Made by a program: the position numbers and the translations under genes. This document shows positions 25,152-36,569 of a DNA stretch of 64,000 bases, piece after piece. The notes below the pieces were generated by a model. The model was given only the letters and a program-made list of their open reading frames with translations, made no database searches and was not told the DNA's origin. The DNA lies in assembly GCA_022828595.1 (NCBI GenBank), contig JAKGHH010000005.1, positions 67,451,655 to 67,515,654 on the forward strand. The letters are read 5' to 3'. The DNA is from Nelumbo lutea. Taxonomy: Eukaryota > Streptophyta > Magnoliopsida > Proteales > Nelumbonaceae. The first letter of the stretch is position 1. The number at the start of each line of letters is the position of its first letter.

Positions 25152-26503
25152 TATGTGTATTTGTACTGCTTCCAAATTGAGCCTAAGTAATTGAATGTTC
25201 AATTACTGTTGTGCAAACAACGATGGTAATCCATTCACACCAAAGACAAGGGCTACTTGCAACGTTATTCTCTCCATAAATGCCCTGAGATTAGATCATC
25301 ATCATCGTCATCATCACCATGTTGTGGCTGACAAACAACAGGTTTTGGGCTGAATTAAAAAAAAAACATGAATTGCAACTAATAAGAAAAGGTGATAAGG
25401 AGACCCTTTTGGATCGTGCCACCTTAGCACCCATACAATGATCCTTAAAGGGGTATATCATATGTATTTGATCTTTCATGTTATATATAAGGTATTAATG
25501 GACTGATTTTGGGTTAGACCTTTCAAATCAAAATCAATTTAGACAAGTTGAATGGACCAATAAAACATATTGAATTGGACCAGTCTAGACTTAATGCTTC
25601 AGAATATTTATTGGATTGGATTGGACCTGATTCATCCATAATGAATTTATATTGAATTGGATCATATTGAATATTCCATTGATAGAAGATATTCTTACAA
25701 AGACATCCCACCGACCACCTTCACTTGGCCCTTTCAACTCAAGAGAAATGAAGTTCTTCTTCGGAACGGATTGCATTCCTTCTAGCTTGGTAGGAATAAA
25801 AAAGTCTGGACTCTGAGTCCAAATGTTTTATATAATCGGCCCATGACCTGGCTGCAAAGTTTCAGTCATGAGACAGGCCTGGGCCTCAACAGTCAACACA
25901 AAACTTTTGTCCATTGTGCCAAGGATGATCACCTCTACCGATGGTAATGGCCTTTTCTCTCTTCTCCCTTTCTCATTAAGGAAATTTCTTTTAAATTTTC
26001 TATTTATTCTGATTCGTTTTTTGAAAACCAAGCCCCAAATCATCCCATTGATAGTTGTCAAATGAGTATAATACCTTATCTCTGAAACACTAAAGCTCTT
26101 AATTTTGGACCTGATGAATCATGAATCACCTACCAAACCAAATCATATGTTTACAGAGCAATCATAAATCACGAAAGTTTTCTAAACAAAAGAAAATTCT
26201 GAAATTTGAAGGAAAAACAAATAATTCGGACTTTTGACAACATAAGATCTTACTTTTGATTTTTTTTTCTTTTCTTCTTTGCTATGAAACTTATTAGTCA
26301 CCATTCCAGGTTTTCGTACTTAATACTTTCTTGGAGAGGAACAGAGGAAACGGTGCTCATGAATTATGATTACAGTAGGAGTGGTACTTGAACAATGCTA
26401 ATCCAAACAGAAATTGAAAGTCAGAACGCAGTTGCAAGGAATTTGAAGCCTTCATTTAAGCTACAAAAAGAAATTTATATTTACAGCCCTGCCTTGATTA
26501 ATT
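25152..26503. other. Intergenic DNA, nothing coding recognised
   Basis: At about 25500-25690 words such as TTGAATTGGATCATATTGAA and GGATTGGATTGGACC suggest another decayed TIR element. A small CAT/ATC repeat lies at 25297-25321. Open stretches around 25828-26061 on both strands overlap each other and carry no known motif. Confidence 0.35.
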
Positions 26504-26914
26504 TTACGTCGCTTTTCCATGCCAAAACTTTGTTAAAACAATTATTCTATGTCTTGGAGATGGTGCTGGTGCCGGTGCCGGAGCCGCTAATGCTCTTCTG
26601 ATTCGTTCTCCCTCTAAAGAACCCATCATTCTTCTGGCTTTCAATCCACTGCTCTTCTCCCCTGCTCCAAACATAACACGATAGTTGTTTCTTTTTTTTT
26701 TTTTTTCAGGTCAAATTGGGCAAAAAACTATATGCATCGAACTGGTTGTCACAGAATCATAACAAAAGACCCAAATGAAGAATCTATCATTGTCATACTT
26801 ACCATTTGAGTTAAAATTGGATTTTGCGGATGCAGACAAGATGATAAGAGTTGGGGTGACGACGGTGAGCACAGCCCAGAAGAAAAATATCAAAACGAAG
26901 GCCCTTCCATTCAT
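26504..26914 (-). CDS. Small secreted or membrane-anchored protein, unrecognised (89 aa)
   Basis: I do not recognise the family. Exon 1 is 26914-26803 and ends at a consensus donor, G|GTAAGT. Exon 2 is 26661-26504 and follows the acceptor TTTGGAGCAG|G. The two join in frame to 89 residues. Residues 5-27 are strongly hydrophobic (FVLIFFFWAVLTVV), a signal peptide or anchor. A basic middle follows (GLKARRMMG, GERIRRALA), then an alternating Ala-Pro run (APAPAPAPSP) and a basic tail. This layout is seen in precursors of secreted signalling peptides and in short arabinogalactan-type proteins, but the function is inference only. The intron contains a run of about 16 A/T bases near 26690-26706, so the acceptor is fairly close to a weak tract. 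Reasons for doubt are its shortness and lack of a known motif. Confidence 0.5.
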
Positions 26915-27266
26915 TTCTAATGGGGTGGGGGAACTATGGAACAGTTTTCAGAGCCCGTTCAAGGTTTTTAATGGCATTCGAGGAAGAGAGGGAGACGACC
27001 ATTTGCAGATGAGCTGGCCATGCGTAGAGAGCGATGATTTAAAAAAAGCTAGAACTACTCTCTTGATTGATATAATTTTCTAATACGAAAAGTCAGATTC
27101 ATAACAAAAAAAATTATGCCAAGACCAAGTAGTTGGAGGGCAGTTACCCAACTGCGATTTTTGAGACGTAACAATGTATTCTTTGTCTTTTCATTCCAAT
27201 TTCTCAACAACTTCTCAATTCTCTTCCAAATTCTACAAACGGGGTCGGCCGACAAATAAAAAAAGA
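26915..27266. other. Upstream region of the small-protein gene
   Basis: No other coding region seen. It probably holds the leader and promoter of the minus-strand gene at 26914; no clear TATA box stands out. Confidence 0.3.
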
Positions 27267-28335
27267 GAAAATTCTACTTTAGTACTCTCAATTTTGAGGT
27301 AATGTCAAGTTAGTACCCAAACTTTTAAATGTATTATTGCAATACCTAAATTTTCAAAAAGTGTGAAGTTGGTTTCTCTCATTAATCGACCGTTATTTGT
27401 TGAAAATGTGTCAAAACTACCTCAAAAGAATACATTGTTCATTGTCTTCTACCTTGAGACTGAACTGGTTGAGGTATTTGAGATTCTAGACTAATGAAGT
27501 CATTGTCTTCTACCTTTAGATCTGAAATACATTCTTATTAGTTATTTCTTTGTTTTTAGCTATTGTTTCCCTTTACCATATTTCATGTTTTTTCTCTTTT
27601 TTTCTTTGAAAATAACCGGTTTGGTCTCAAGGTAGAAAGCAATGAACATTCTCTTCTTTTGAAAGGCAGTTTTGATATTTTCAACAAATAATTTGAAAGT
27701 TTAGGTACTACAATGACACCTTTGAAAGTAGGGATATAAATGGGTCAGACCGGATTCTAATCAGGGTATATTCAAATCCGATCCAACACTATTCATGTCA
27801 TATCTGGTCCGATCCAATCGGATCTAATAGGACTTGATTTGAATTTGAATCCTATTAGTAAGTCGGATCTTCAGATCTGATGCGATCTGACTTGTTTTCT
27901 TTATAATTTAATAAATTATTAAAAGAAAAATAAAAAATACTAATTTAAATAAAGTAAAAACAAAAAATACAAGTATTTTTTAATTAGTTTCATCATATAT
28001 ACATGTTATATAAAAAATAAATAATATAACAAGTTTATAAAAATATAATATAAAAAATATATTTATAATATGCATTATATATATATATATATATATATAT
28101 AAATATATAATATATATAGGATCGGATAGAGAATGATCTAAATTTGATCCGCTTTCTTATTGGACCCTATTATCTGATGCAATCCAATTCGACAATACGA
28201 CCAGAAATGATCCAAATTCAACCAAATAAGATCAGATCTCATATCAGATTGATCATGATTCAGTCCATTTGCACTCCTATTTGAAAGTTTGGATACTAAC
28301 TTGACACTAACCCCAGGTACAAAAGTGAAATTTTC
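27267..28335. mobile_element. Long inverted-repeat element split by a nested MITE
   Basis: The left arm (27267-27470) starts GAAAATTCTACTTTAGTAC and contains AATGTCAAGTTAGTACCCAA and GTTCATTGTCTTCTACCTTG. The right arm is its inverse, in two parts: 27612-27728 and 28288-28335, separated by the MITE at 27729-28279. Removing that MITE gives two arms of roughly 165-200 bp around a 140-bp spacer, about 510 bp in all. Long matched arms and little interior suggest a Mutator-like MITE or foldback element. Arms diverge moderately. The A-run after 28335 hides any target duplication. Confidence 0.75.
27729..28279. mobile_element. TAGGG-type hAT-like MITE, copy 2, with perfect 8-bp duplication
   Basis: Starts TAGGGATATAAATGGGTC and ends CAGTCCATTTGCACTCCTA, inverted to each other. 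The octamer TTTGAAAG flanks it on both sides (27721-27728 and 28280-28287), an 8-bp target duplication typical of hAT elements. The 551-bp interior is AT-rich with a TA microsatellite at about 28077-28101 and matches the copy at 19562. It sits inside the right arm of the inverted-repeat element. Confidence 0.8.
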
Positions 28336-31085
28336 CAAAAAAAAAAAAATTGACTAATTGAAAAGAAACCTCAATTTTGTGTCGTAAATTTTAAGTAGCC
28401 GAGGATGAGATAAAGCGAGATTAAACGCAAACGAAACAAAGGAAGCGAAGCAAGGAGAGTAGTGGTATATGGAAAATTCTCAAAAATAAGTGGTAGAACA
28501 TTACAGCAGACTGAGGAGAGAGAGAGAGAGACGCTGTTTTTTTTTAACCCGCATACAGTTTTGACATTTTCCAGGTTTTAGACTCCTCATCTCCCTCAGT
28601 AAGATGAAAAAAAAAATCAAATTGGCTTGTGGATAATTGAAATAAAGATGTACACTTGATTTTAATTAGTTGTTAAAGAAGGAATGTCAACCAGACGACT
28701 ATGAGAATGTTGTAATGGGCTATATGTATAAGTGGGTGCTACCTGCATGATATAAAGCCTGTGAAGCCAATATTAAACACAGATATTAGTTCATTGGTTT
28801 AACCAGGTTGGCACTGATTCTACTACTAGTGTCCGTCTGTTACAGAGATTCAAAAGTCTAATGCATTACTACAAAAACAAGATTTGCACATGGAACCCCA
28901 CTATCCGCATGTTACCACAGATTGGGTGGCATAGGTTGGACCACTGAACATCCCACTCCGATCTCTATGTCAGATAATTAAGCATGTCAGCTTGGAATTA
29001 TCCCTTTCCTGAAGAAAAGCAGGAATCAAGTATAGCACCTTGTTGTAGGTGGCAAATGTTTTACTACTTCCATGTATGCAGATAAAGCTTCCTCACACCC
29101 TTTCACCCTTTTGAGTCTCTCTGTTTCAGAAACCATCGGCTATCATGTTCTGCTTGGTTAACACTACTCAGGTGAAACCTCCAACTTCTCGTTCTTCAAG
29201 CAGAAAGTTTGGTTCTTCTTCTTATCTTTGCCAAATTGTAAACTGAATTTTGGAGATTTTTGGAGTAATTCTTGCAACGGAAAACTAATCTAGACACAGC
29301 AGAGCCTCTCAGTCTCACTGCCTCACTCTTCCTCCTTCAAACAGAGGTGGAATGGTCAAAAACCTTCCGGTATGGTTTCTGAATGGCAAGAAAGTCACCA
29401 GCATCACTTGAAGTTTGCTAATCATCGAATTCACAAGGATTTTGATACAGAGTGACCCTTACTTGTCTCTAATGCTTCTAGAAATAACAGCCCTGTTAAG
29501 TGATACCAAATTTATCTTTCCAAGCACGATTATGATTTCTCTTCACCTGTTGGAGGCTTAGAGCTTCAAATACCAGTCCAATGATCTCCGTATAAGTCGC
29601 ACAGAGGTGATGGTAATTTCCACTATCATAGTTTTGGATAGAATAAGTATCAGTCCTCCTCCAAAATCCCAACATCAGAGACATTTTTTCTCCATATGAA
29701 ACCAATGAGAATCGAAATATGGATGAGAATTAGGAGTTTATGGTAGGCTCAAATAAAAAGGCAAAATAAAATAGGACAGGAAATGAATGAGCAATCTTAT
29801 CTGGCTCCTACAGAGCGAGTGGGAATGCTGAGCCCTCACTATTCTCCACAAATGTAATCAAGAAACAGAGTAAGAAATGATACGATACTAAATAGGACAG
29901 GAATGTTCCAAATGACAGAAAAGGATCAACGAATGTAGCTGACCCCATTTAGTTGGGACAAGGCTTAGTAGAAGATTGTAATGTTTAAACTCTCCCATAG
30001 TGTCATTGAAGCCTTACTCTGCTCAAAAGGGTGTACTAGTTGGGACAAGGCTTAGTAGCGTTTGAGCTGCAGAAATTTTACAGCAGCGTGTACTAGTTCT
30101 TTACGATTCCAAATGTCCAAAAGATCAAAATAAAAACAGACTTCCATTCTGAGACGTGACGAGAACATCTTTGCACATAGTCAGTAGCAGGACAAGAAAA
30201 TGAAACACCAACTCAAGAATTTTATCAACAGGCTAAAAGTCAAACCCAAAATGGTCCGTGTCGAATGATGCTAGAAAGGTGTATGAACGTGTTTTATTTG
30301 CAAGAAATCCCAACTCAAACAGGGCTCGATCTGCTGTCCACGAGTTTCCACATCCCTGTTCTGTTGAGCATTAGAGAGATGTTTGCAATATTTAGCAGTA
30401 GTGTTCTGTGGGTAGAGATATAAAAACAACCGAACAATTAGTATATGTTTGATATATACTTCCCCATTGATTTGTTTATGGAACAATGAATAAACATTCA
30501 ACCGTTAAAAAGGAAACATTTCCTCGAATGGTTAATGCACACGTAAATCAAAATCCATATCAATGCATAAAAGTGAATATGATAAAGAAAATGTTGATTT
30601 GTTATTGACATTGCGGCATTTGGATAAACTCCTATCACAACACACAATCTTAGTGGATAGCAGATCAGAAGTGGCATCGGGAATATCTCCAAATGCACGG
30701 TTAAGATGTGCAGTGGGGAGCCAATGCGATCACGGAACAACCTTCCCAGCTCTGAAAGTCACAGCACGTATGAGACGAATAATGAAGATGTTTTTTTAGA
30801 AGGCATAATGAAGATATAGTGGTCCTTTGAAATTCAACTTACATTTTACAAAATTAAACTATGTCAGAAGTGAAAAGGTGTCGTGTGAACTTAACCATGC
30901 CAATGTAATTACATTGCGTAAAACATTAAAGAATCTTCTTCTTATATGTATGCACTAGTTTCACTCCCATTGCCTGCTGGACAAAAGAAAACCCAAGAGA
31001 CAACATAAGTGAACTTCAGCCCCTAAGCACAAATAATGACGTGAAATACATGTTCATCACAAAGCATCTAAAACATAAAACTTGA
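28336..31085. other. Long non-coding stretch after RER1, nothing recognised
   Basis: No open reading frame with a known motif and no tRNA-like fold noticed. A GAGAGA run is at about 28513-28530. The phrase AGTTGGGACAAGGCTTAGTAG occurs twice (see 29951-30058) and is a common tail-like repeat in plant genomes. The last part (about 30900-31085) may include the RER1 3' untranslated region. Confidence 0.35.
29951..30058. repeat. Duplicated transposon-like word AGTTGGGACAAGGCTTAGTAG
   Basis: A 21-bp word occurs identically at 29951-29971 and 30038-30058. The first copy is preceded by GTAGCTGACCCCATTT; this combined motif is, from general knowledge, frequent at the 3' ends of plant LINE-type elements. 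A second small duplication, GTGTACTAGTT, occurs at about 30031 and 30088. No coding part of such an element is present. Confidence 0.4.
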
Positions 31086-31141
31086 TCAGGACAATATTTC
31101 TTTTTTTTTTCTGTTCGCTCCAACTATGAATTCCCCATACG

Positions 31142-33532
31142 TCAGTCCCTCGGCATGGCGCTGCCACTTGGAGAAGGCTTCTTCCCAGTGTACTTCTGTA
31201 AAAAGGAAAATACAAAAAAATGAAACAACAATAAGTTGAAAAATACAGGAAAAGGATGATGACGGCAGTTTGGTGTTCTTGAGCTCACCTGTTTCCCAAT
31301 GGTGAATGGAACATACTTGTACTTGATCATGTGTAGGATTTGACGCTTCATTGTGAGTACAAACAGAACAATCCAATAGCACAGTAATATGGGCCAGAAT
31401 ACAGGAACGTCAAACATGGAGAAGAAAGTCATACCCAAGGCTATGCAAAAAGCCTTTGTTATGGAATACCTGCAGTAATGGGGCAGAAAAGATATTACTA
31501 ACCAACAGTCTTTTTGGATAAATGTAACCAACAGTCGATATTTACCCCAAACATCAATAAACCCTTGTTTCTGCTGATTCAAGAAATAAATAAGAGGGTA
31601 TGAAACAGCAAGATACACTCCAAGGACACCAGACTAAATATAGCACAAGCATTGTGAAAACAAATGAAGACCAGGATGTGAATAGTAATATGGTATTGAT
31701 AAAAAGAAAACCAATCAAATAATAAATCATCTAATTGTTGTCACTGGAAGGAGAAATACAACATCTATAAATGCATTTTTAGATAAGCAAATTTGTCAAA
31801 CATTAATAACCAAACCACTAAACGCAACCAACACTGATTGTAAAGAATCAGTTGAAGACACATCTACATCTCTGAAGTTGCAAATCATATATGCCACAGG
31901 AACTGGTCAACACTACTTGTCAAAAAAAAACTGATTTACACGCTATAAAAATATGGAAGATCCAACTGTTTTAAACCTTTCAATTGTCATGGTTTGATTT
32001 ATGATTGGATTCTTGTTTATGTTGAATTGTTGATGAAAATATTTGCTTACATTGCTGCAATTTCCAAGTTAGTTAACTACTATGCTATGTCTCTCCTCTG
32101 TAAATTTTCCATTCTTCACATCCATGTCTCCTTAAAATTTTATTTGACTAGTTTTGATACTTGGAGCTCAAGGGACACAAGGAGGTAAATCCAAGATTGG
32201 TACCAGCTGTTCACTATGGTAGAAACACACAACTCGGACTGTTGAACGGACAGCTTGTATCACTGCAATCCCTGCCTATTTGGCAACCCTTCTAGCTAGA
32301 CACATTAATTTTTGCACTGCAACACAATACTCTTCTTTTATTTATTTAAAAACATAAACATTAAAAGGGGGCTCTGAATACAGTTCTGTTTTATGATCCC
32401 TGGTTAGTAATTTGTTTTTCTTTTTTTATTTCGGACGATAAGCTGGATTTTATCTCAAGTGGATTCAAACTATACACCAGATACAACCTTATCTAACTCA
32501 TCTTTAAGTACTAATTTTGCACAACAAAACTATATCAAATGGCACCAAAGAGATCAAGTTGCTAGTTTCTGCTACCAAAGATAACCAGAGCTAAAAGATC
32601 GTATGAGAAGTTCCTAGTAATGGCATTTCTTCTATGGATTTCATGCCTTGTGTGGGTGAACTTAAGATGTCATTTCAGTGTGCTTTCTGTCAAACAATCT
32701 TTTTTAATGTTCAGTTAACATGGTGTCACTTTGAGAAAATCATCTGATGATTAGTTATAAATAAAGTCAAACATAACCAACGTAACCTCCTAGAGTACAA
32801 TCACTTAACTTTTTAGAGTACAAAGCATCATTCACACACTAAGAAAATGTGGAATGGGATAGAGTATACAACACACTAGTGCAGTTTAAATTCAACAACA
32901 TGCCTAAAACTTCATTGTGCAAATGTCACATCATCAAAGTTGAGAATCAAGCACCATTTACCAACAAACAAAGTTTACATCAATGATAAGAAGATGCACA
33001 CAGCAATAGTCAAATAAAACCACAAGTCCATTAAACAGGACGGGTAAAGAATAGACTATATGTAAATCAATTAAAATTGTTTCAATGACAAAAATATTTT
33101 TTAACGGTATGACAAAGTTCGTTTGAAAGACTTAATGGGAAAGCGTGATCTAGAAGCATAAACCATACGAACACTTGATTACCAGAACTTAAACTCAGGG
33201 AGGCGGCGAATGAAAGGCTTGAATTCATCAGAGCCTTTTGTTGGAAGTGAAGCCCCATCCAAACCTTCCAGTTCTGGGTCAACCTTTGGCGACAGAAACC
33301 CAATCAGGAGATTCAGAACATAGATCCCCAGACCGTAGGAGACAATGTAAAATCCTTGAACATAATAAACACGCAAAACATAAATGGCAGCGACAACTAG
33401 AGTTCCCAGCCACCTCTGGACTGGATGTGGAGTGGATCTATCCAGATAGTACTGAAATGCCTTCGAGAAATCATTTCTCCATTTGGCGAGAGGTGCCACG
33501 GCCGAGGCGGCATCGCCCCCAACTCCCTCCAT
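31142..33532 (-). CDS. RER1: RER1, Golgi receptor that returns proteins to the ER
   Basis: RER1 sits in the early Golgi and recycles ER membrane proteins through COPI vesicles. Coding exons 33532-33183, 31469-31289 and 31195-31142 join in frame (TG|G, then phase 0) to 194 aa, the family length. Signature blocks are [37 protein letters not shown] and [20 protein letters not shown], covering the four membrane segments in two hairpins. The end SGSAMPRD is variable in the family. The ATG at 33532 is the first in frame. A leader intron is likely: donor after 34177 (GGAG|GTGAGA) and acceptor before 33561 (TTATTAG|G). The first coding intron is long (1.7 kb) and holds no recognised element. The leader exon contains a GA/CT microsatellite. 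Probably an expressed housekeeping gene. Confidence 0.95.
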
Positions 33533-34261
33533 GAAGTTCAAATTTTAGATGTCCTGCAGACCTAATAAAAGGAAAACCTGGTTAATTCAAGCAGGGTCCG
33601 ATACAAAGCAAGGCATATAGGAAAACTATGGTTAGCAACAATATATTCATTACTAATAATGAGAATGTAATGATTACATTTAAGTTAAGGTTCTAAAACT
33701 GATAAAAAAAAGCTAAGGTTCTAAAATCACTTAACAAATCGAAGAAATTATAACTGTTCTTGGTCCAAAACTCCCAAATCTTGAATAGCATATAACGAGT
33801 GGAGAAAACTTCAGTAGACAAACCTAATATTCCGAGAACATGCAGCACAAAGACTACAAAGCTGATGAGTTAATCCAACTAGCCCCCCTCCAAAAGAAAT
33901 TAGATCAGCACAAAACCAGATCTACGTCGAAAGAACCACCAAAATAAACCCTGGTTTCCAAAGAAGGATGTTAGATTGGAAAAAAAAAAAAAAAACAATT
34001 AGGGTTTTTTTCCAAGCGAAAGATTCTGAAGTGCAGAGAAAGAAATGATAGAATAGATCAGGAAATAGGAACCCTTGTAGGGGAGTTAAAATGGGTAACA
34101 GGAGCAGTAACAGATCTGTAATAACAGTAATAAAAGAACACGAGCAAAGACAAGATAAACAAGTACCAGTTCTCACCTCCGACTCCGAGAAACGTCGGCG
34201 TCAGCAAATCGAAGGAAAGGAGAAATACTGGAATTTCTCTGAACCGAAGCGATTCATTTTA

Positions 34262-34266
<5 letters not shown>

Positions 34267-34301
<35 letters not shown>
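34267..34301. repeat. CT microsatellite in the RER1 leader
   Basis: An almost pure CT run (GA on the RER1 sense strand) lies just upstream of the probable 5' leader donor. GA-rich leaders are common in TATA-less plant housekeeping promoters, and none of the nearby sequence is a clear TATA box. Confidence 0.7.
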
Positions 34302-34305
<4 letters not shown>

Positions 34306-34429
34306 CTTTAGATCACTTTCGGGCACAGATGCATGTGTTTCTGAAATCGTTGAGACCGGAAGGGAGAAAGGAACACAACTGTATCTTGTTAAACACAAAA
34401 ACAGCAAGAAATTTTTTTTTTTTACTTGA

Positions 34430-35950
34430 CTGACTCTTAAATGACAAATATAGCCTTATGCTATCTTAATTAAGTAACAACAAATCAGTTGAATTGAAAG
34501 TTCCACAAGGGCAATGAAGCCATTATGGTTTATAATACAAAACGTTGTACGGCATTGGCTTATATCAACTCCTTCGGCATCACGCCGTTCGTATGCCGAC
34601 TTTTCCTTGCAAGAAATGTAGACCCATTGGCATTTAAAGGCGATCATTTCTAGCCCGGCCCGTGTAGCCTACAAATTTTCGAAACTGGGCACCTGAGCCT
34701 CGACTCAGAATTTCTGGGCTCTGTCCCTCCGATCTTGTTGGAGAGCTAGATCTCGCATCAATATATCAGAGATCGCTATTTGGAATCCAATAGTACGGAG
34801 GAAATGCTGAGAGATCGCTATTTGGAATCTAATAGTGATTTTACGGTATGTTTGGTTTGTACGACTGCAACGGGAAAATAGGATATTTTAAAGAATATTT
34901 TTATTTTCCCACATTTATTTTGAGCGAACAGGGTTCTCATTTTTTAAGATGTGAGGTCTCACCAAATAGGTGTGACCCCACTGCAAAAAGAAGTGCAAAA
35001 TTTTTTTTGAATTGGAGAACCATTTTCTCGCCGCTATCCAACCATCTTTTCATTGGCGTTATTTTTGGCAATTTTTCTGGGAGGTAAGCTCATATTTGGG
35101 TTCCTCTCATGATTTTCGTTCATTTTTATATCATTTTTACCTATTTCATGAATGAACTTCCTACGAGATTTTCGTTTGTCTTCTTCTCAATCATTGTTCA
35201 ACCATCTTCTCTCCGGCAATCTTCTCACTGACACCATCTCCGTCCAAATCTACCATCTGGTATCTACTCATTTATAAATCTGTGTTTTTCTAGGTCTGTT
35301 GTAGATTTGTTCTCAAATACATTCATCATCTTCTCAATCTGTATTTTGTTTAGAGTTGTCACTAGATCTGGTAATGCTCGAACTCATATCTGTATTTTTT
35401 TTTCATTTTTTGTTGTGATTCAAGTTATCTCAAGCAAACCAAGGGGTTTTCAAGCTAAAAAAGTACTACATCTCAGTCAACCCACTCAAGGGATTCTGAT
35501 TTAGATATTGAATACTTGTTGTAAATAATGATGAATAGCAATAGCATATGCTAGTTTGAGTGTTATTTTCTCAATAATACTTTGTATTTAGCAGCAATTT
35601 CTTGAAACAAACTTTACATAATCAAGCTTTACATAGTAGTATATGTTGATGATGAATAGCAGTAGTATATGATCTATTTCTTAAATCAATTTTTAATTGT
35701 GATATTATCATGTCGCCCCAAAACAAGTCTTGTAATATGAAATTAAAGAATGTATGAATTTGTGAAACGGTGATGAAAAAATTTTCTTAGCAATGAGAAG
35801 CAGATTTAACAAGATATCTGTCCCAGCAACCAAAAACAGTGATAAGATTGAGAAAATTTTTTTTCCTTTTCATCCCATCCCATCCTTTCTCAATAACCAA
35901 ACGGACCATTAACTCCCTCCATTGTTCTATTTATTCCTTACAAGCAAGAA
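34430..35950. other. Intergenic region upstream of RER1, nothing coding
   Basis: A 22-bp phrase GAGATCGCTATTTGGAATC occurs twice (about 34770 and 34811). From 34845 GGTATGTTTGGTTTGTACGA, and near 35900 ATAACCAAACGGACC, could be the ends of one roughly 1-kb hAT-like element, but the arms agree only over about 12 bases. No coding sequence recognised. Confidence 0.3.
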
Positions 35951-36039
35951 CTTAGCAGATCGGTTGCCACGTGCAAGATCCGATGGTCGCCGATGCCTGG
36001 ATGTCGAGCGATTCGAAGTCCAGCCTGTCTCTGTCTGTC

Positions 36040-36200
36040 ATCTCTCTCGTTCCTCTCCCTCCTCGCCCCACCTCACCTCCATCTCGAACCAGACTCCCTA
36101 CTTGCCCTCTCTCTCTCTTTCTCTCTCTCTCTCTCCTCACCCCATCTCACCTCCATCTCAAGCCAGACTCCCTGCTCGCCCCCTCTCACTTTCACTCAAA
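36040..36200. repeat. CT-rich tandem duplication
   Basis: Two copies of a unit with CACCTCACCTCCATCTC, AACCAGACTCCCT and a CTCTCTCT run lie side by side, about 80 bp each, the first with GAACC and the second with AAGCC. Low-complexity open frames here come from the repeat and are not evidence of a gene. Confidence 0.6.
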
Positions 36201-36439
36201 TATCTCTGGAATAGTTTTAGAACTTGTGGTTTTTTACTTTACCAAAGCGGCGATGGCTGGTTCTCCTGCCTCTGAATGATTGGAGCGGCTAAACTTGCCT
36301 TTACACTCTCTTCTTTTCAAACTTCAACCTTCTCTGTTGGTGTGCTGACGACGGTGTAGGGTATTGCAGCTAGGCAGTCGAAAGCTGGTGGCTATGCAAG
36401 CCAAAATCTAAGCATCTTCATTTCTAATCGGCCGCTTGA

Positions 36440-36569
36440 TTCTCTCTCTCTCTCTCTCGTCTGAAGCATAAATTCAGAGAAACCCTAGCACTCTCTCCGC
36501 TCTTCTCCTCCCTGCTTGTGAGAATTTGATTGTAGCGTATAAGTAAGTTCATTAGCGCCTTTTCTAGTT
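36440..36569 (+). other. Possible orphan 5' leader exon
   Basis: A CT microsatellite is followed by AGAAACCCTAGCACTCTCTCC (telo-box-like AAACCCTA) and a possible donor, ATAA|GTAAGT at about 36543. This is the texture of a plant leader exon. No matching coding exon is found downstream; the Pack-MULE at 36570 lies immediately after. It may be a broken or TE-separated gene start. Confidence 0.25.

Noticed and set aside
26775..27083. Plus-strand open frame of 102 codons
   Set aside because: It overlaps the first exon of the minus-strand small-protein gene, which has a signal-like segment and consensus splice sites; the plus frame has no motif.
28700..29700. A hidden gene or retroelement fragment
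   Set aside because: Base composition is gene-like in places, but no frame longer than about 70 codons, no splice series and no family motif could be found.
33238..33541. Plus-strand open frame of 98 codons in RER1 exon 1
   Set aside because: Overlaps the strongly conserved RER1 frame on the minus strand and has no motif.
34845..35910. A hAT-like element bounded by GGTATGTTTGGTTT and AACCAAACGGACC
   Set aside because: The end match is only about 12 bases with changes, there is no duplication, and such words are common in plant DNA.
36040..36210. Ser/Leu-rich open frames in several phases
   Set aside because: They arise from CT microsatellites and a tandem duplication; no splice-compatible continuation or domain is present.
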